From Peptoniphilus sp. (GTDB lineage: Bacteria; Bacillota; Clostridia; Tissierellales; Peptoniphilaceae), in the NCBI GenBank assembly GCA_029983555.1, contig JASBZH010000014.1, positions 1 through 24,990 on the forward strand: a stretch of DNA of 24,990 bases, in the 5' to 3' direction. The position numbers and the translations under genes were made by a program. Under the pieces are notes generated by a model, which worked only from the letters and a program-made list of their open reading frames with translations, did no database searches and was not told where the DNA came from. The first letter of the stretch is position 1. Each line of letters begins with the position of its first letter. Shown here piece by piece: positions 22,551 through 24,990 of the stretch.

Positions 22551-22579
22551 ATTCTATAGCAAAATATTATTCAATACAA
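22551..22579 (-). promoter_or_regulatory. Candidate promoter of the MATE gene
   Basis: On the - strand, TTGTAT (22574-22579) and TAGAAT (22551-22556) are separated by 17 bases, about 45 bases before the start codon. Confidence 0.6.
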
Positions 22580-22604
22580 GATAGTAAATTTTTCCATAAT
22601 AATA

Positions 22605-22633
22605 CCCTCCTCACAAAAGTTTCGCGAAGAGGG
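22605..22633 (-). terminator. Hairpin terminator after the YcaC-type gene
   Basis: CCCTCCTC (22605-22612) pairs with GAAGAGGG (22626-22633) with one G-T wobble. On the - strand a T-rich but interrupted run (TATTATTAT) follows. It lies 27 bases after the stop of the hydrolase gene. Confidence 0.6.
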
Positions 22634-22659
22634 CAATAATGTTTTTGAAATAGTTATAA

Positions 22660-23256
22660 TTAACCAAATAAAATTTTGCTAAATTCTTCGGCTGTTTCTT
22701 TCCTGTTCCAATCTCTTTGCAATTCGCAGGCAAGTTGTACCCAGCTTATTAATTTTACTCCAGCTTGTTCCATACGTCTTAGCGCTTTTTCGTGAGCTTC
22801 TTTGCTTGTTCCACCAACTGCATCACAAACAGCATATACTTCGTATCCCTCTTCAATTGCATCTAGTGCTGGAAAACTAAGGCAAGCTTCTGTCCATAGA
22901 GCAGTCATGATTAATTTTTTTCTGCCTGTCTCTTTAACTTTTTTGTTAAATTCTTCATCTTCCCAAGAATTTATAGTAGTTCTGTCTATAGGTTCTATAT
23001 CTGGGAATACTTCTGTAAGTTCTTTAATTTGTCCTTCATTTTGACCAGTTGATACATTTACAGTACTAAGCACTGTAGGTAATTTGTAAAGTTTAGCAAG
23101 TTTTGCAGTCTTTACTATGTTTTTTACCAACTCTTTATTGTCCATTGATTTTATTGATTCAACTTGTATTGGCTGATAATCAATAGCTATAAATGCAGAA
23201 TTTTCTGGTGTCAATAAATGGTCGTTTTTTTGATCTCTAATTTTTTCTGAATTCAT
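22660..23256 (-). CDS. Isochorismatase-like cysteine hydrolase (YcaC type)
   Basis: Soluble alpha/beta cysteine hydrolase of 198 residues. The family triad is visible: Asp26 in FIAIDYQP, a lysine at 113/114 in GRKKLIM, and Cys125 in LWTEACLSF after the cis-peptide segment. The closest pattern is the YcaC group, whose substrate is unknown, rather than nicotinamidase, which has a metal site missing here. WTEACLSFPALDAIEEGYEV plus the downstream SKEAHEKALRRMEQAG are YcaC-like. The ATG at 23256 follows AGGAGGAGTAC. In the 250-base gap to the next gene I see the direct repeat AAACTAATC twice (around 23273 and 23298) and a small CTAAT/ATTAG hairpin, but no secure promoter. Confidence 0.88.
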   Translation of the reverse strand: MNSEKIRDQKNDHLLTPENSAFIAIDYQPIQVESIKSMDNKELVKNIVKTAKLAKLYKLPTVLSTVNVSTGQNEGQIKELTEVFPDIEPIDRTTINSWEDEEFNKKVKETGRKKLIMTALWTEACLSFPALDAIEEGYEVYAVCDAVGGTSKEAHEKALRRMEQAGVKLISWVQLACELQRDWNRKETAEEFSKILFG

Positions 23257-23471
23257 GTACTCCTCCTAATTTAAACTAATCACAAACTATCCTAAAACTA
23301 ATCGAAATTAGATCTGGATAAAACACAAATATTTATTATGATTTTACATGGTAAATATTTTAACTTCTTTTCAATTAAATTCTACCCAAGTTTTTAATAA
23401 TTCTATCACTCACATAGTTTTGCACAGTTTATAGTCATTTTGTGACATATGACTAATTTTTAACTTTAAAT

Positions 23472-23494
23472 AAAAAATGGCGATCATCTCGCCA
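23472..23494 (-). terminator. Intrinsic terminator of the deoxyinosine glycosylase gene
   Basis: TGGCGA (23478-23483) pairs with TCGCCA (23489-23494) around TCATC. On the - strand a run of six T follows, 12 bases after the stop. Confidence 0.9.
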
Positions 23495-23505
23495 CCAAAT
23501 TATAT

Positions 23506-24009
23506 TTATAAATATTGTAAAATCATCGACCACTCCTCGAGCAAATCTTCAAGTCTATATCTCGCGTTTGCAGGACTAGTAGACGGAAGTTTTTCCGCTT
23601 CGATTTTTAATTTTTTTGCGTGATACTTTTCGTAATACTTAAATGAAGTCCCACCATTGCAAAATACTTTTTCTATATTCGCACTCTCTTTAATTATTCC
23701 CAAATCAGATGGAACTACATTTTTTATGCTCGCATCGCTCGAACCGATTATGTCACACTTATAAATTGAGTCGTAGAGCGCAATTTTGTGTCTAAGTAAA
23801 AATTCTTTTCGCTCTTTAATATCGCGACTTAACTCTTCATCAAATAAAATCTCTAAAATTTTCCAAAATCTATTTTGCGGATGTCCGTAGAAAAATCCAT
23901 ACTCTCTAGTTTTTATTGACGGAAAAGAACCCAATATTAAAATTTTTGAATTTTCGTCAAATAGAGGTTTTAGCGGATGAATTATCGTGTCGTATTTTTT
24001 CTCAGTCAT
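23506..24009 (-). CDS. DNA-deoxyinosine glycosylase (UDG superfamily, HDG type)
   Basis: Base-excision enzyme that removes hypoxanthine (deaminated adenine) from DNA. The 167-residue protein has the UDG-superfamily fold markers: LILGSFPSIKTRE (24-36) in the place of motif A, the conserved YGHPQNRFWKIL (41-52) whose Asn46 is the candidate catalytic asparagine of this group, and LPSTSPANA near 140 as motif B. I place the start at the ATG at 24009, preceded by AAGGAAG. The frame from 24072 adds a non-homologous hydrophobic leader encoded by AT-rich intergenic DNA. It complements the OGG-type glycosylase in this window. Confidence 0.88.
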   Translation of the reverse strand: MTEKKYDTIIHPLKPLFDENSKILILGSFPSIKTREYGFFYGHPQNRFWKILEILFDEELSRDIKERKEFLLRHKIALYDSIYKCDIIGSSDASIKNVVPSDLGIIKESANIEKVFCNGGTSFKYYEKYHAKKLKIEAEKLPSTSPANARYRLEDLLEEWSMILQYL

Positions 24010-24156
24010 TTTACACTTCCTTATCTTAATTATATTAATAGAAAGAATTATAAATTTAAATATTAATGTCACTTTCTTTAAGTATATAGATTATCCGTTG
24101 TAAAATAAAGTTTTAAAAGATTTATTACAAAAGACTAAGTCAAATTAAAAATAATT

Positions 24157-24182
24157 AAAAAAGACACCTTTTGCAAAGTGTC
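24157..24182 (-). terminator. Intrinsic terminator of the XRE-cupin gene
   Basis: GACAC (24163-24167) pairs with GTGTC (24178-24182), extended by TTT/AAA inside with one bulged C. On the - strand six T follow. It begins 9 bases after the stop. Confidence 0.8.
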
Positions 24183-24190
24183 CTTACAAA

Positions 24191-24763
24191 TTAAAATATT
24201 GGTGGAGTCATCGCAAAGATTATTTTGGCGTTTTCTTTGCTGTCGTTTCTCCATCTGTGTCCTGTGTTCTTGGAAATCCTAACTGTGTCACCCTTTTTCA
24301 TGACGATCTCTCTATCGTCAATTATAAATGTGATTTCTCCTTCTACGCAAGTTGCAACTTCCTCAGCCTCATGTGTCACAAGCCTCGACGAATTATTTTC
24401 TCCCGGTGCAAGACTCATTTCGCAGAGTTGGATGTCTCCCTTTAAGTCTGGACTCAAAAGTTCAAAACTATATTTTTCATTTTTAACTTTTGGTCTTCCA
24501 TCAGTTATATGTATCCTATCCTGTTTTCGAACTAATTCCACGCGCTCAAATTTTTCTTTTGGCGACATAAAAAGCGAAAACATAGGCACATCAAAAAATT
24601 CTGCGAGAAGTCTCAACGTGTTTAGAGAAGGCATAGCAAGGCCTCTTTCGATTTGACTCAAAAGTGATGATGAGACTTTAATTTCTTCTGCAACTTCTTT
24701 TATAGAAAGACATCTCTCAAGTCTGACTTCCTTAAGCTTTTTTCCTAATAAATTATTGTCCAT
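24191..24763 (-). CDS. XRE-family regulator with C-terminal cupin domain
   Basis: DNA-binding regulator of 190 residues. An N-terminal HTH (about 5-60, KKLKEVRLERCLSIKEVAEE ... SSSLLSQIERGLAMPS) is followed by a cupin domain (about 95-185) that may bind a small ligand (SSRLVTHEAEEVATCVEG, IIDDREIVMKKGD, and NTGHRWRN). Such proteins (PuuR/SutR-like) usually control a neighbouring metabolic or transport gene. I place the start at the ATG at 24763 with GGGGTGAG upstream. The frame from 24796 starts upstream of the predicted transcription start given by the -10 at 24785-24790. It is divergent from the truncated gene at 24946, the likely target. Confidence 0.9.
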   Translation of the reverse strand: MDNNLLGKKLKEVRLERCLSIKEVAEEIKVSSSLLSQIERGLAMPSLNTLRLLAEFFDVPMFSLFMSPKEKFERVELVRKQDRIHITDGRPKVKNEKYSFELLSPDLKGDIQLCEMSLAPGENNSSRLVTHEAEEVATCVEGEITFIIDDREIVMKKGDTVRISKNTGHRWRNDSKENAKIIFAMTPPIF

Positions 24764-24784
24764 TTGCTCACCCCAACAAAAAAT

Positions 24785-24793
24785 ATTATACCA
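24785..24793 (-). promoter_or_regulatory. Extended -10 promoter of the XRE-cupin gene
   Basis: On the - strand, TGG-TATAAT matches an extended -10 (TGnTATAAT). A -35 is not convincing. The implied leader is about 15 bases. Confidence 0.55.
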
Positions 24794-24877
24794 CATTTTT
24801 ACTCAATTTTTTAATGATTTGATGGCTTAAATTTGAGGTTTAATTATGTTTATTTACTCATATTTTATTAAATGTTA

Positions 24878-24910
24878 TTGACTTAATATTTTTATCACTA
24901 TACTATAGTA
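24878..24910 (+). promoter_or_regulatory. Promoter overlapped by a palindromic operator candidate
   Basis: TTGACT (24878-24883) and TACTAT (24901-24906) are separated by 17 bases; TATACT (24899-24904) is an alternative -10. The -10 is part of the perfect palindrome TACTATAGTA (24901-24910). A bound repressor there would block this promoter; the divergent XRE regulator is the obvious candidate. Confidence 0.6.
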
Positions 24911-24945
24911 ATAAGAAGTATTTATGTATTAATTAAGGAGGATTT

Positions 24946-24990
24946 ATGGATATTAAAAAATTTATCGAAAAAGAACCAGTTTTGGAAGAT
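24946..24990 (+). CDS. Start of a gene cut by the window end
   Basis: The ATG at 24946 has a strong ribosome binding site (AAGGAGGATTT) and a promoter. Only 15 codons are present (MDIKKFIEKEPVLED), too few to assign. The opening faintly resembles D-serine ammonia-lyase N-termini, but that is a guess. Its divergent arrangement with the XRE-cupin gene suggests it is the regulator's target. Confidence 0.7.
   Translation, partial: MDIKKFIEKEPVLED

Overview
This is a chromosomal segment from a low-GC, anaerobic Gram-positive bacterium. A+T-rich codon use, strong GGAGG ribosome binding sites, Rex, the mscS-DUF951 pair, a GltS glutamate carrier and an ABC-F factor all point to Firmicutes. My best guess is the Tissierellia (Peptoniphilus, Anaerococcus or Finegoldia type), but this is an impression from gene content and not a measured relationship. 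No phage, plasmid, IS transposase, rRNA, tRNA or CRISPR array is visible.

Layout. Positions 1-1145 hold xpt (purine salvage) on + and a small membrane protein on -. The latter has a candidate promoter with a run of eight G in its -35/-10 spacer. From 1146 to 2570 there is no gene but a dense patch of dispersed repeats, long hairpins and inverted repeats. Positions 2571-5946 (-) look like one tight operon: a membrane-anchored propeller-like protein, an MscS channel, DUF951 and threonine dehydratase (ilvA). Positions 6084-8320 (-) hold a DUF554 membrane protein, an 8-oxoguanine DNA glycosylase and the redox repressor Rex. An ABC-F ATPase (8436-10325, +) follows.

Positions 10326-10607 hold a cluster of DnaA boxes, two of them perfect and directly adjacent, followed by a + strand terminator. 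This is the most interesting non-coding signal: a candidate origin or DnaA-binding locus. Further right on - are gltS, a DUF368 (PopT-type) undecaprenyl-phosphate flippase candidate and a frameshifted polytopic membrane protein. Three + genes come next: an LURP-one-like protein, an aldehyde dehydrogenase and a small 4-TM 'holin-like' protein.

Positions 17010-19191 (-) form an operon: two DUF3592-like membrane proteins around a D-2-hydroxyacid dehydrogenase, then DUF4298. A divergent + gene (19313-20881) encodes a zinc-ribbon/TM/helical-repeat/SH3b protein. The right end carries a MATE exporter, a YcaC-type cysteine hydrolase, a DNA-deoxyinosine glycosylase and an XRE-cupin regulator, all on -. 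The XRE-cupin gene is divergent from a truncated + gene whose promoter overlaps a palindrome.

Themes. Amino-acid and redox metabolism (ilvA, gltS, Rex, aldehyde and hydroxyacid dehydrogenases) fits an amino-acid-fermenting anaerobe. Two separate base-excision glycosylases deal with oxidised and deaminated purines. Several start codons were moved inward from the longest reading frame because a ribosome binding site or promoter decides them.
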